A DNA stretch of 37,786 nt, from the NCBI GenBank assembly GCA_017452545.1, contig JAFTME010000150.1, positions 1 through 37,786 of the forward strand, written 5' to 3'. Origin of the DNA: Clostridia bacterium. Lineage in GTDB: Bacteria; Bacillota; Clostridia; Oscillospirales; CAG-272. Made by a program: the position numbers and the translations under genes. The notes under the pieces were generated by a model, which worked only from the letters and a program-made list of their open reading frames with translations, had not been told where the DNA came from and ran no database searches. This document shows, piece by piece, positions 1-7,064 of this stretch. Position 1 is the first letter of the stretch. Each line of letters begins with the position of its first letter.

Positions 1-24
1 GGGGAGCGCGGCGCCGCGCTCCCC
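1..24. repeat. 24-bp perfect palindrome at the window edge
   Basis: The first 24 bases are self-complementary: GGGGAGCGCGGC followed by its exact reverse complement. As RNA this would form a 10-bp GC stem with a GCGC loop. It lies 26 bases upstream of the GDSL hydrolase start. No U-tract follows, so it may be the terminator stem of a gene outside the window or a symmetric protein-binding site. The sequence cannot decide between these. Confidence 0.5.
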
Positions 25-50
25 TCTCAACCACTGACAAGGAGTAAACC

Positions 51-848
51 ATGGACATCCGTGAATTTATGGCAATCGAGGGCGAGCAGCCGCTGGATCA
101 CCTGCCGCAGGACGGCGGCATGACCGCGATCCTGCGCACGGTCGCCGTTATCGGCGATAGCCTTGCGTCGGGCGAGTTCGAAGGAACGAGCGAGAGTGGT
201 GCGGCAACCTTCCACGATATGTACGAGCATTCCTGGGGGCAGTATATCGCCCGTATGGCAGGACTGACTGTTTATAATTTCTCCCGCGGCGGCATGACGG
301 CGGCAGAGTATTGCGACACCTTTGCTGAGGCAAACGGCTTTTGGGATGAAAAATACGCCGCACGCGCTTATATCATGGCGCTCGGTGTCAACGACGTCTG
401 CAATCAGAACCGACCGCTGGGCAGCATGGAGGACATCTGCCTCGAGGACGGCGCGCGCAACGCGCCCACCTTCACCGGATATTTTGCCCGCATCCTTCAG
501 CGCTATCGCGCAATGGTGCCCGACGCCCCCTTTTTCCTGCTGACCATGCCGCGCGATCCCGGCGAGGGAGAGGAGCGCACCCGTCGTGCCGATGCCCACG
601 CCGCGCGTATGTATGAGATCGCCGCCACCTTCCCGCGCTGCTACGTCATTGACCTGCGCCGCTACGCGCCGCTGTATGATGCAGCCTTCAAAAAGCAATT
701 CTTCCTCGGCGGACATATGAACGCCTGCGGCTACCTGCTCACCGCACGCATGGTTGCCGCTTATATCGATTATATCATCCGTCATAACCCCGACGACTTC
801 CGCCAGATCGGATTTGTCGGCACTCCGTACCGCAATACAAAGGCATAA
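51..848 (+). CDS. SGNH/GDSL-family hydrolase
   Basis: A 265-residue protein, probably a cytoplasmic esterase or lipase-like hydrolase of the SGNH superfamily; its substrate cannot be told. The block I motif GDSL lies at residues 36-39 (Ser38 region, in VIGDSLASGEFEG), a block III-like LGVND is near 111-115, and a C-terminal GGHMNACGY near 220-228 could supply the catalytic His. There is no signal peptide or membrane segment. The ATG follows AAGGAG by about six bases. A strong terminator ends the gene at 863-900, so it is probably the last gene of a unit that starts outside the window. The family call is firm; the specific activity is unknown. Confidence 0.8.
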   Translation: MDIREFMAIEGEQPLDHLPQDGGMTAILRTVAVIGDSLASGEFEGTSESGAATFHDMYEHSWGQYIARMAGLTVYNFSRGGMTAAEYCDTFAEANGFWDEKYAARAYIMALGVNDVCNQNRPLGSMEDICLEDGARNAPTFTGYFARILQRYRAMVPDAPFFLLTMPRDPGEGEERTRRADAHAARMYEIAATFPRCYVIDLRRYAPLYDAAFKKQFFLGGHMNACGYLLTARMVAAYIDYIIRHNPDDFRQIGFVGTPYRNTKA

Positions 849-862
849 GCATCGCATGAAGC

Positions 863-900
863 AGCCATGGCCGACGGTTCTCCGTCGGCATGGCTTTTTT
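863..900 (+). terminator. Rho-independent terminator after the GDSL hydrolase
   Basis: The stem is AGCCATG(G)CCGACGG with CCGTCGGCATGGCT, with a single bulged G and a TTCT loop, followed by TTTTTT. It starts 15 bases after the stop codon. Confidence 0.88.
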
Positions 901-910
901 ATGAAAGAGC

Positions 911-1064
911 GGGTTCGGGGGCGTTGCCCCCGTGCCTCCACTTGAAACCTTTTTGCAAAAAAGGTTTCAAGACTTCCAAAAATCTTTGAAAAAGGAATCG
1001 GTTTGTTTTGAAATTTTCCAAAGGTTTTGGAAATTCCAAAGAACCTTTTTCCAAAAAGGTTCTT
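911..1064. repeat. Palindromic repeat element, copy A
   Basis: This is an imperfect inverted repeat assembled from smaller hairpins. CGGGGGC-GTT-GCCCCCG lies at 916-932. CTTGAAACCTTTTT pairs with AAAAAGGTTTCAAG at 941-971. AAGAACCTTTTT-CC-AAAAAGGTTCTT lies at 1039-1064. The right half, read in reverse complement, resembles the left half (both carry an AACCTTTTTG...AAGGTT hairpin followed by TTCCAAAA-like sequence). A further hairpin, TTTTAAGG-AAA-CCTTAAAA, sits at 1070-1088. The architecture matches copies B and C. It fills most of the 327-base gap between the GDSL hydrolase terminator and the promoter of the next gene. Confidence 0.7.
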
Positions 1065-1107
1065 ATCAATTTTAAGGAAACCTTAAAAACTTATTTGACA
1101 AAAGGGA

Positions 1108-1136
1108 TTGAAATTTGCGTGCTCTTGTGATATACT
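1108..1136 (+). promoter_or_regulatory. Sigma-A-type promoter for the YwaF-like gene
   Basis: -35 TTGAAA (1108-1113), 17-bp spacer, -10 TATACT (1131-1136) preceded by TGA, an extended -10. A better -35 match, TTGACA at 1095-1100, is too far away (30 bp) to serve this -10. The start codon lies about 40 bases downstream. Confidence 0.75.
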
Positions 1137-1175
1137 ACAAGCATCTCAATCATAACATCCGAGAGGAAAACGACT

Positions 1176-1976
1176 ATGGAAGTATGGGTACAATTTTTCC
1201 GGGAGGGGTTCTTTGGCTACGGCGAAAAGGGCAACTTCAAGTATTACTCGATCGCACATTTCATTCCGCTGATCCTGTTGGCGCTGTCGATTTTTCTGTG
1301 CTACCGCTACCGCGATAAGCTGCGCAACTGGAAGCATGAGGAAAACTTCCGCTTCATCTTTGCCTTTGTCATGCTGATGGCGGAAATGTCGTATTTCTGG
1401 CGCCTGCTTTACGTCGGCAGCAGCGATCCCCTGGAGACCACGCTGCTGGATAAGCTGCCGCTGCAGGTGTGCGAATGGACGTGTATCATGGCCATCTTTA
1501 TGATTACCAAAAAAAGCTCGCTGCTTTATCAGGCCTGCTTCTACGTTTGCCTGACGATCGGCATTTTCCCACTGCTCACACCGTCGGTCATCACCACCAC
1601 AGGCCCGACCTACTATCGCTATTATCAGTTCTGGCTGGAGCATATCCTGCCCATTATCGCCGTGTTCTATATGACCTTTGTACACGGCTTCCGCCCCAAG
1701 CTGCGAGGCATCGCGCTGGCGACCGGCTTTATGGCGATCCTTGCCACCTTCGCTCTCATCTGCAATTTCAATATTGAAAACGCCAACTATCTCTATCTTG
1801 CGACCGGTACGTCGGACGGCGGCGGATCGATCATGGATTTCCTGATCAAAATCGCGCCCAACGTCTGGGGACGTGTCGTCCTGCTCGCCGTGCTCGTGCT
1901 TGCCATGTTCTTTATCGCCTACGGCGTGTACAGCGGCATCTGCGCGCTTTCGAAAAAGAAAGCAGCCAAAAAATAA
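1176..1976 (+). CDS. YwaF/TIGR02206-like multispanning membrane protein
   Basis: A 266-residue integral membrane protein with about seven hydrophobic segments (near 25-42, 55-75, 95-112, 117-135, 152-170, 178-195 and 225-255). The segment KLPLQVCEWTCIMAIF, the following cluster GIFPLLTP, and the conserved-looking LEHILPIIAVFYM resemble the YwaF (TIGR02206) family of unknown function. The tail is Lys-rich (KKKAAKK). The start ATG follows GAGAGGAAAA. It has its own promoter and is probably co-transcribed with the next gene, which begins 51 bases after its stop. The family match is from memory of the motif pattern, so moderately sure. No biochemical role should be assumed. Confidence 0.65.
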   Translation: MEVWVQFFREGFFGYGEKGNFKYYSIAHFIPLILLALSIFLCYRYRDKLRNWKHEENFRFIFAFVMLMAEMSYFWRLLYVGSSDPLETTLLDKLPLQVCEWTCIMAIFMITKKSSLLYQACFYVCLTIGIFPLLTPSVITTTGPTYYRYYQFWLEHILPIIAVFYMTFVHGFRPKLRGIALATGFMAILATFALICNFNIENANYLYLATGTSDGGGSIMDFLIKIAPNVWGRVVLLAVLVLAMFFIAYGVYSGICALSKKKAAKK

Positions 1977-2027
1977 ATCAAATCAATCGATCAAGCACTC
2001 TCTCACCGGTACGACCGAGGAGCCTGT

Positions 2028-2678
2028 TTGAAGAACATTCCTGCCATGATCAAACAAACACTTTCGGAGCTGCTCACAGCCTATCGGGCGGGCAAGATTT
2101 CACAAGAGACCCTTGAAAAAAAGCTCGATGAGCTGTATGTGTCCGCTGCCGAGCGGATCAAAAACACACTTGAAATCGATGCCGTTTTTGTTTCTCTTTC
2201 TCTTTCAAGATTGCAAGCAGCCCCGAGCGAGCGGTACAACGACGAAGAGATCGATCAGCTGATAGCGGCACTTTCAGGTCGCGGCTATGCTTGCTATCAA
2301 TCCTTTTATCGCATTTCGCACGATATGCTTACCCCGTCGGAGCTCTCGGTCCTCGCCATTGCGAAGGATTTTCTGTCGCACGTGAACGAAGAGATGCCCG
2401 AGAAATTGTTGACCGAGGAAAATTACCGCACATGGCAGTCGATCGTGAAACATGATAGCGGCAAAAGAGTAGAATTTGAAAAGCCCGCAACCGTTCCCGC
2501 GTGGATCGTAAGTCAAATAAAATATCTTTTGTGGGTTGCCATGTCGGATAAGAAAACCCGCCTTTTGAAGCTGGAACGCGAGGAGCTGATCCAAAAAATT
2601 GCCCATGCTTGCCGACTGCTTTCGGGTGAAGCTGCCGCGCTTGTCACGGTGGGAAATGATGTTTGCTCTGTCGTATAA
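2028..2678 (+). CDS. Hypothetical cytoplasmic protein
   Basis: A 216-residue soluble protein I do not recognise. It is mostly helical by composition, with charged N-terminal helices (TLSELLTAYRAGKISQETLE) and a C-terminal KLEREELIQKIAHACRLL helix. No catalytic motif, signal peptide or membrane span is visible. The start is probably TTG at 2028, because AGGAG (2018-2022) is correctly spaced for it. The in-frame ATG at 2046 is 23 bases from that site. The 51-base gap from the YwaF-like gene and the absence of a promoter suggest co-transcription. Base composition is a little more AT-rich than the neighbours. A large hairpin at 2701-2767 follows. Confidence 0.6.
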   Translation: MKNIPAMIKQTLSELLTAYRAGKISQETLEKKLDELYVSAAERIKNTLEIDAVFVSLSLSRLQAAPSERYNDEEIDQLIAALSGRGYACYQSFYRISHDMLTPSELSVLAIAKDFLSHVNEEMPEKLLTEENYRTWQSIVKHDSGKRVEFEKPATVPAWIVSQIKYLLWVAMSDKKTRLLKLEREELIQKIAHACRLLSGEAAALVTVGNDVCSVV

Positions 2679-2700
2679 CTGCCGTGTTTGGCGACATATT

Positions 2701-2767
2701 TTAGACAACAATAAAAACAAATCCGAACCGGTTTTGATTGACGAAACGGTTCGGATTTGTTGTCTAA
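2701..2767. terminator. Long interrupted inverted repeat, probable transcription end
   Basis: TTAGACAACA (2701-2710), then after nine bases AATCCGAACC (2720-2729), pair with the continuous arm GGTTCGGATTTGTTGTCTAA (2748-2767). The two left arms together equal the exact reverse complement of the right arm, apart from a nine-base insertion. It lies 22 bases after the hypothetical gene. There is no clean U-tract, so termination is inferred from position and stem strength. Confidence 0.5.
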
Positions 2768-2939
2768 GGAATATTTAGGACGGCGCTTGCCGAGATCGGG
2801 TACAGATGGAAGCGTATATACACCGACGGGAATCCGAACCCCGCTTTGCGCCCAGGGAACATATTTTCTGTGCCGCAGCCATGCGCAAAGCAGCAAATCC
2901 TTGCGGATTTGCGTGGGTTCATTCGTAAAAACTCGCTAA
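2768..2939. other. Non-coding stretch with a tRNA T-arm-like sequence and a hairpin
   Basis: I see no gene here. On the minus strand, 2827-2843 reads as a 17-base T-arm look-alike (a 5-bp stem around TTCGGAT), but it lacks the invariant A58 and C61, and no acceptor or anticodon arm can be built around it. A perfect 8-bp hairpin (GCAAATCC-TTGC-GGATTTGC, 2893-2912) follows. It could be a decayed tRNA or a repeat fragment. Confidence 0.35.
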
Positions 2940-2976
2940 CAAACAAAAAACCTGCCTACTGGCAGGTTTTTGTTTG
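2940..2976 (-). terminator. Terminator of the tRNA unit
   Basis: AACCTGCC and GGCAGGTT flank a TACT loop. The stem continues outward through A/T pairs and CAAAC/GTTTG to about 16 bp with one bulge. On the minus strand a run of T follows the GC stem. It abuts the encoded CCA of tRNA-Glu with only one base between. Confidence 0.85.
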
Positions 2977-2977
2977 T

Positions 2978-3052
2978 TGGTGACCCGTACGGGAATCGAA
3001 CCCATGTTACAGCCGTGAAAGGGCCGTGTCTTAACCGCTTGACCAACGGGCC
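2978..3052 (-). tRNA. tRNA-Glu (anticodon TTC)
   Basis: On the minus strand the cloverleaf is complete. The acceptor GGCCCGT pairs with ACGGGTC (one G-U). The D stem is GTC/GAC. The anticodon stem CGGCC/GGCTG holds loop CTTTCAC with anticodon TTC. The T arm is ATGGG-TTCGATT-CCCGT. Discriminator A and CCA are encoded. It is 75 nt including CCA and is the second gene of a two-tRNA transcript. Confidence 0.96.
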
Positions 3053-3060
3053 TTATGAAA

Positions 3061-3092
3061 TGGGTTATCCGTCAATCTTGACGGATAACCCA
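3061..3092 (-). other. Perfect 15-bp spacer hairpin between the two tRNAs
   Basis: TGGGTTATCCGTCAA (3061-3075) is exactly complementary to 3078-3092, leaving a formal 2-base loop (practically 14 bp with an ATCT loop). It starts immediately after the CCA of tRNA-Met and ends 8 bases before the tRNA-Glu 5' end on the minus strand. Only TTT follows the stem in the transcript direction, so it is not a convincing terminator. A processing or stability element is an inference. Confidence 0.7.
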
Positions 3093-3169
3093 TGGTAGCG
3101 GGAATTGGACTTGAACCCATGACCTACCGGGTATGAACCGGTTGCTCTAGCCAACTGAGCTATCCCGCC
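3093..3169 (-). tRNA. tRNA-Met (anticodon CAT), probably elongator
   Basis: On the minus strand the acceptor GGCGGGA pairs with TCCCGCT (G-U at the first pair). The D stem is GCTC/GAGC. The anticodon stem ACCGG/CCGGT holds loop TTCATAC, giving anticodon CAT. The T loop is TTCAAGT. CCA is encoded and the total is 77 nt. The paired first base argues against an initiator, which has an unpaired position 1. A lysidine-modified Ile(CAT) tRNA cannot be fully excluded. The T stem ATGGG/CCAAT carries one G-A mismatch (51-63), noted separately. Confidence 0.9.
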
Positions 3170-3210
3170 ATTATAAGCGCTCGGAGCATTTGCTCGTCGC
3201 ATGCTGGAGT

Positions 3211-3239
3211 ATTATATCATAAACATTTTGGTTTGTCAA
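3211..3239 (-). promoter_or_regulatory. Consensus promoter of the tRNA unit
   Basis: On the minus strand, TTGACA (3239-3234), a 17-bp spacer ending in TGA, then TATAAT (3216-3211). Both hexamers are perfect consensus and the -10 is extended. It lies about 40 bases upstream of tRNA-Met, as expected for a highly expressed stable RNA gene. Confidence 0.93.
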
Positions 3240-3343
3240 CCTATTTTTTGAAAAAAATTTATTTTTTTCGCAGTTTTCTTTTGATTGCGATAAAAACGAG
3301 CGGAAAAGCAGACCGCAGACCGTCGCCTTTCTTGCTCAAAGTC

Positions 3344-3372
3344 TTGACTTTTTGCCCCGTTTTTGGTATGAT
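3344..3372 (+). promoter_or_regulatory. Promoter of the rnf operon
   Basis: -35 TTGACT (3344-3349), 17-bp spacer, -10 TATGAT (3367-3372). The leader to the rnfC start is about 70 bases and AT-rich. No riboswitch-like fold was recognised. The region between this promoter and the divergent tRNA promoter holds only AT-rich sequence. Confidence 0.8.
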
Positions 3373-3449
3373 ATATAACTGGAGATTTATATTATTATAG
3401 TATATCGAATTTTCAAGATCGTATCCCGACTTTTATCGAAAGGAAGAGA

Positions 3450-4853
3450 TTGGCTTTGAAGTACACATTTCGCGGCGGCTCGCATGTCAGGGAATATAAA
3501 AATACCAGCGCTTGTCCCATCACACATATGCACGCGCCCGCCGTTGTTTCCATTCCGCTCTCACAGCATATCGGTGCTCCCGCACGCCCCACGGTTGCCG
3601 TCGGAGATCGCGTCCTTGTCGGACAGGTCATCGGTGAGATCGCACAAGGACTGGGCTGCCCCGTGCATGCCTCGGTTTCGGGCAAGGTGGTCGCCATCGA
3701 GTCGCGGAACAATTCCTTCGGCATTCCCGTGCAGCGCATCAGAATAGAAAACGACGGGTTGGACGAGATTCATCCCGAGGTTCGCCCCTTCGGCAAGCCG
3801 CTTTCCGAGACCTCGCCGCAGGAGATCGTAGAGATCATTCGCACCGCAGGCATCTCGGGCATGGGCGGTGCTACCTTCCCGACGCACGCCAAGCTCAGCG
3901 GCGCCATCGGCAAGGTGGATACCGTCATCATCAACTGCGCCGAGTGTGAGCCCTTTATCACCGCCAACCATCGCCTGATGCTGGAGCATCCCGAGGATAT
4001 TCTCGGTGGTATCGACGCACTGCTGCACGCTCTGGGGCTGCACGATGTCACGCTTGCCGTGGAGGACAATAAAATGGACGCCGTGGAGGCGCTCCGCCGC
4101 GCGATCGCTGCGCGTACCCCGGCAGCACAAGCTGTCCGCGCCACCGTCGCCGTTATGAAAACCAAATATCCCCAGGGCGACGAGCGACAGATCGTCTACG
4201 CCCTGACGGGCAAGGAAATCCCCGCCGGTAAGCTGCCCGCAGACGTCGGCTGTATCATATTCAACGCCGAAACCTGCGCCGCCGTCAACCGCGCCTTTTA
4301 CGAGGGAATGCCTCTGCGCCGCCGCATCGTCACGGTGGACGGCGATTGCATCGCGCACCCCGGTAACGTCCTCGCCCCCATTGGCACAAGCTACGCCGAT
4401 CTGGCTGCCTTCTGCGGCGGTTGGATCAAAACACCCGCCAAGATCGTCAACGGCGGTCCCATGATGGGCGCTGCTCAGTGGGACGTCAACGACGTGGTGA
4501 CCAAGGGTACGTCGGCGGTGCTGTATCTTTCCGAGGAGTTTATCCGTCCGACCATTTCGGACGGCGAAGCCGCAGCCTGCATCCATTGCGGTCGCTGCGC
4601 GCAGCATTGCCCCATGCACCTGATGCCGCTGGAGCTGGCAAAATACGGCCGTGAGCACGCGCTGGACGATGCGCTGCGCTACGACGTTATGAGCTGCGTG
4701 GAGTGCGGCACCTGTACCTATAACTGTCCCGCAGGCGTTGAGATCGTACAGTATATCCGTGCAGCCAAGGGGCTGCTTCGTGCCCGCGCGGCGGCAGAAA
4801 AGGCGAAGGCCGCGCAAAAAGCAAGCAACGGGGAGGGAAGTCATCATGGATAA
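3450..4853 (+). CDS. rnfC: Electron transport complex subunit RnfC
   Basis: A 467-residue peripheral subunit of the Rnf complex, the membrane ferredoxin:NAD+ oxidoreductase that couples electron flow to Na+ or H+ translocation. RnfC is the NADH-binding (FMN, NuoF-like) module. An N-terminal barrel-sandwich region (FRGGSHVREYK...) is followed by the GMGGATFPTHAK nucleotide/flavin loop and NCAECEPFIT. Two ferredoxin-type 4Fe-4S motifs follow: CIHCGRCAQHCP (from Cys377) and CVECGTCTYNCP (from Cys416). The start is TTG at 3450, right behind AAAGGAAGAG; no in-frame ATG is better placed. It overlaps rnfD by 8 bases. First gene of a six-gene operon. Confidence 0.97.
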   Translation: MALKYTFRGGSHVREYKNTSACPITHMHAPAVVSIPLSQHIGAPARPTVAVGDRVLVGQVIGEIAQGLGCPVHASVSGKVVAIESRNNSFGIPVQRIRIENDGLDEIHPEVRPFGKPLSETSPQEIVEIIRTAGISGMGGATFPTHAKLSGAIGKVDTVIINCAECEPFITANHRLMLEHPEDILGGIDALLHALGLHDVTLAVEDNKMDAVEALRRAIAARTPAAQAVRATVAVMKTKYPQGDERQIVYALTGKEIPAGKLPADVGCIIFNAETCAAVNRAFYEGMPLRRRIVTVDGDCIAHPGNVLAPIGTSYADLAAFCGGWIKTPAKIVNGGPMMGAAQWDVNDVVTKGTSAVLYLSEEFIRPTISDGEAAACIHCGRCAQHCPMHLMPLELAKYGREHALDDALRYDVMSCVECGTCTYNCPAGVEIVQYIRAAKGLLRARAAAEKAKAAQKASNGEGSHHG

Positions 4854-5850
4854 TACGCAGCAACACGCACCGGGGCTGCTGACAGTGTCGCCGTCTCCGC
4901 ATATCCGCGGCCGCGATACAACGGCATCCATCATGTTCGAGGTGCTGATCGCCTTGACTCCCGCAACCGTCTGGGGCATATACGTGTTTGGCACGCGTGC
5001 GCTGCTGACCGTCCTTGTCTGCATGGCAACCGCCATTCTGACCGAGGGCTTGCTTGAGCTGCTGCTGCACCGTAAGGTCACAGTCAACGACGGCTCGGCT
5101 GCGGTCACCGGCCTGCTCCTTGCCATGTGCCTGCCCGTCACGCTTCCGCTCTGGCAGGCGGCGCTCGGCGCCATGTTTGCCATCGCCGTCGTCAAGCAGC
5201 TGTTTGGCGGCATCGGCAAAAACTTTATGAACCCCGCGCTGGCAGGGCGTGCTTTTCTCATGCTCGCCTTTACCGCCAATATGACACATTTCACGGCAGC
5301 CTACGATCGCGTCTGGCTGTCCGCTGCCGATTGCGTTGCATCTGCAACGCCGCTCGCCCCGCTCAAGCAGGGGCTGCTGCCCGAGGCTACCCTGACCGAC
5401 CTGTTCCTCGGTAAAACGGGCGGCTGTATCGGTGAGGTGTCGGCAGCGCTGCTGCTGGCAGGCGGCATCTATTTGCTGCTGCGCCGCGTGATCACCTGGC
5501 ACATCCCCGTCGCATATCTTGCTACGGTCACGCTGCTCTCGCTCATCTTCCCCCGCATCGCGGGCGCACCGCTGCAGTCTGTTGCCGCAGAGCTTTGCAC
5601 GGGCGGTCTGATGCTGGGCGCCTTCTTTATGGCGACCGACTACGTAACCTCTCCCGTCACGCGCGGCGGCAAGCTGGTCTTTGGTATCGGCTGCGGCGCA
5701 CTGACCGTCTTCATCCGCTATTTCGGCGGCTATCCCGAGGGCGTTTCCTTTGCCATTCTGATCATGAACTCGCTGGTCTGGTATCTGGACCGCGCCTTCC
5801 GTCCCCGTGTGTACGGAAAGGGTAAGCAGGGAGGTGCATCCCGTGGCTGA
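4846..5850 (+). CDS. rnfD: Electron transport complex subunit RnfD
   Basis: A 334-residue integral membrane subunit of Rnf with about nine to ten hydrophobic segments. It resembles NqrB of the Na+-NQR complex. The SATPLAPLK motif contains Thr168, the expected site for covalent FMN attachment through a phosphoester. GKNFMNPALAGRAFLM and MATDYVTSPVT are further family signatures. The ATG at 4846 lies behind GGGAGGGAAG and overlaps the end of rnfC, indicating translational coupling. An open frame extends upstream, but that part lies inside rnfC and lacks a ribosome-binding site. Confidence 0.97.
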   Translation: MDNTQQHAPGLLTVSPSPHIRGRDTTASIMFEVLIALTPATVWGIYVFGTRALLTVLVCMATAILTEGLLELLLHRKVTVNDGSAAVTGLLLAMCLPVTLPLWQAALGAMFAIAVVKQLFGGIGKNFMNPALAGRAFLMLAFTANMTHFTAAYDRVWLSAADCVASATPLAPLKQGLLPEATLTDLFLGKTGGCIGEVSAALLLAGGIYLLLRRVITWHIPVAYLATVTLLSLIFPRIAGAPLQSVAAELCTGGLMLGAFFMATDYVTSPVTRGGKLVFGIGCGALTVFIRYFGGYPEGVSFAILIMNSLVWYLDRAFRPRVYGKGKQGGASRG

Positions 5851-6430
5851 CAATCAAAAGCAAGGCGGCGCACTTGCCATCGTGCGCATCACCCTCTCGC
5901 TCCTCGTGATCTGTGCCATTGTGTCGGCGGTCGTCACCGCCGTGCACGGCTTGACCTACGAAACCTATCAGCTTCGCCTGCTGGAGCAAAAGCAGGCGGC
6001 CATCTCCGCGCTGTTTGACGGCGCCGCGGTGTCCTGTGAGGCGCTGCCGACCGAGGGCGACGAGGTCAAGGAGCTCTACCGCGTCTGCGTCGGCGAGACG
6101 GTCGTCGGCTATTGCGCCAATGTTTCCTCCGCCGGCTTTGGCGGCGATATCGATATGATGGTCGCCGTTTCTCCGGACGGCGTGCTGCGTGGCGTTCAGA
6201 TCGTTTCCATGTCCGAAACACCGGGACTTGGCTCCCGTGTGAGCCGCGCAGAATACCTTGCCGGATACGCAGGAATGACACTCTTCGGCTCTCACGCCCA
6301 AGAGGATCTCGTGCTGGGCGAGGATATCGACGCCATTTCCGGTGCAACCATCAGCTCAAGAGCCGTGCTTTCGGGCGTAAATGCGGCACTGCGCGTGCTG
6401 CGACAGTATGTTACCGTGGAGGTGGAGTGA
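5843..6430 (+). CDS. rnfG: Electron transport complex subunit RnfG
   Basis: A 195-residue subunit anchored by one N-terminal membrane helix (about residues 13-33), with the remaining domain outside the cell. It carries covalent FMN: the motif SGATISS with Thr169 matches the flavin-transfer sequence recognised by ApbE-type transferases. The GLGSR motif (SETPGLGSRVSR) is typical of FMN-binding domains. The start is GTG at 5843 behind GGGAGG, overlapping rnfD by 8 bases. No apbE gene is in the window, so the flavin transferase must be encoded elsewhere. Confidence 0.96.
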   Translation: MADNQKQGGALAIVRITLSLLVICAIVSAVVTAVHGLTYETYQLRLLEQKQAAISALFDGAAVSCEALPTEGDEVKELYRVCVGETVVGYCANVSSAGFGGDIDMMVAVSPDGVLRGVQIVSMSETPGLGSRVSRAEYLAGYAGMTLFGSHAQEDLVLGEDIDAISGATISSRAVLSGVNAALRVLRQYVTVEVE

Positions 6431-6431
6431 C

Positions 6432-7064
6432 GTGAAGCAATTTATCAAGCAACTCAAAAACGGACTCATCGATCAAAACCCCGTGCTGGTGCAGCTGCTG
6501 GGCATGTGCCCGACGCTCGCCACCACCACCTCGGTCGATAACGCGCTCGGCATGGGACTTGCCGCAACGGCGGTGCTGATCTGCTCCAACGTGATGATCT
6601 CTCTTCTGCGTAAGCTCATCCCCTCGCAGGTGCGCATCGCGGCGTATATCGTCATCATTTCCGGCTTTGTTACCGCAGTCGAGCTGCTGATGCGGGCGTA
6701 TTTCTATCCGCTGTATCAATCGCTCGGTCTGTTCATCCCGCTGATCGTCGTCAACTGCATCATCCTGGCGCGCGCCGAGGCTTTCGCCTCTAAAAACCGC
6801 GTGCTGCCCTCTGCGGTGGACGGTCTTTCCATGGGCCTTGGCTTTACGCTGGCGCTTGTCCTCGTGGCAACGGTGCGCGAGCTGCTCGGCATGGGTACGC
6901 TGATGGGCGTGCGCATTCTCCCCGAGGCATTGAGCATGACCTTCTTCATTCTTCCGTGCGGCGCATTTGTCACGCTGGGCTTTGTCATCGCAGCCGTACA
7001 GAAGCTGCGCTCCCACCGTGCCAAAAAAGCGGCAGACGATCATGACGGGGAGGTGGACGCATGA
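6432..7064 (+). CDS. rnfE: Electron transport complex subunit RnfE
   Basis: A 210-residue integral membrane subunit with six predicted helices, homologous to NqrD and to RnfA. The signatures QLLGMCPTLA near residue 25 and GLFIPLIVVNC near residue 110 each contain a conserved Cys. In the family these Cys residues hold an iron or iron-sulfur site between RnfA and RnfE inside the membrane. The GTG start at 6432 is one base after the rnfG stop, with GGAGG just upstream inside rnfG. It overlaps rnfA by four bases. The hydrophilic tail ends HRAKKAADDHDGEVDA. Confidence 0.96.
   Translation: MKQFIKQLKNGLIDQNPVLVQLLGMCPTLATTTSVDNALGMGLAATAVLICSNVMISLLRKLIPSQVRIAAYIVIISGFVTAVELLMRAYFYPLYQSLGLFIPLIVVNCIILARAEAFASKNRVLPSAVDGLSMGLGFTLALVLVATVRELLGMGTLMGVRILPEALSMTFFILPCGAFVTLGFVIAAVQKLRSHRAKKAADDHDGEVDA

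Noticed and set aside
1095..1100. Perfect TTGACA upstream of the YwaF-like gene considered as the -35.
   Set aside because: It is 30 bp from the only good -10; TTGAAA at 1108-1113 has the correct 17-bp spacing.
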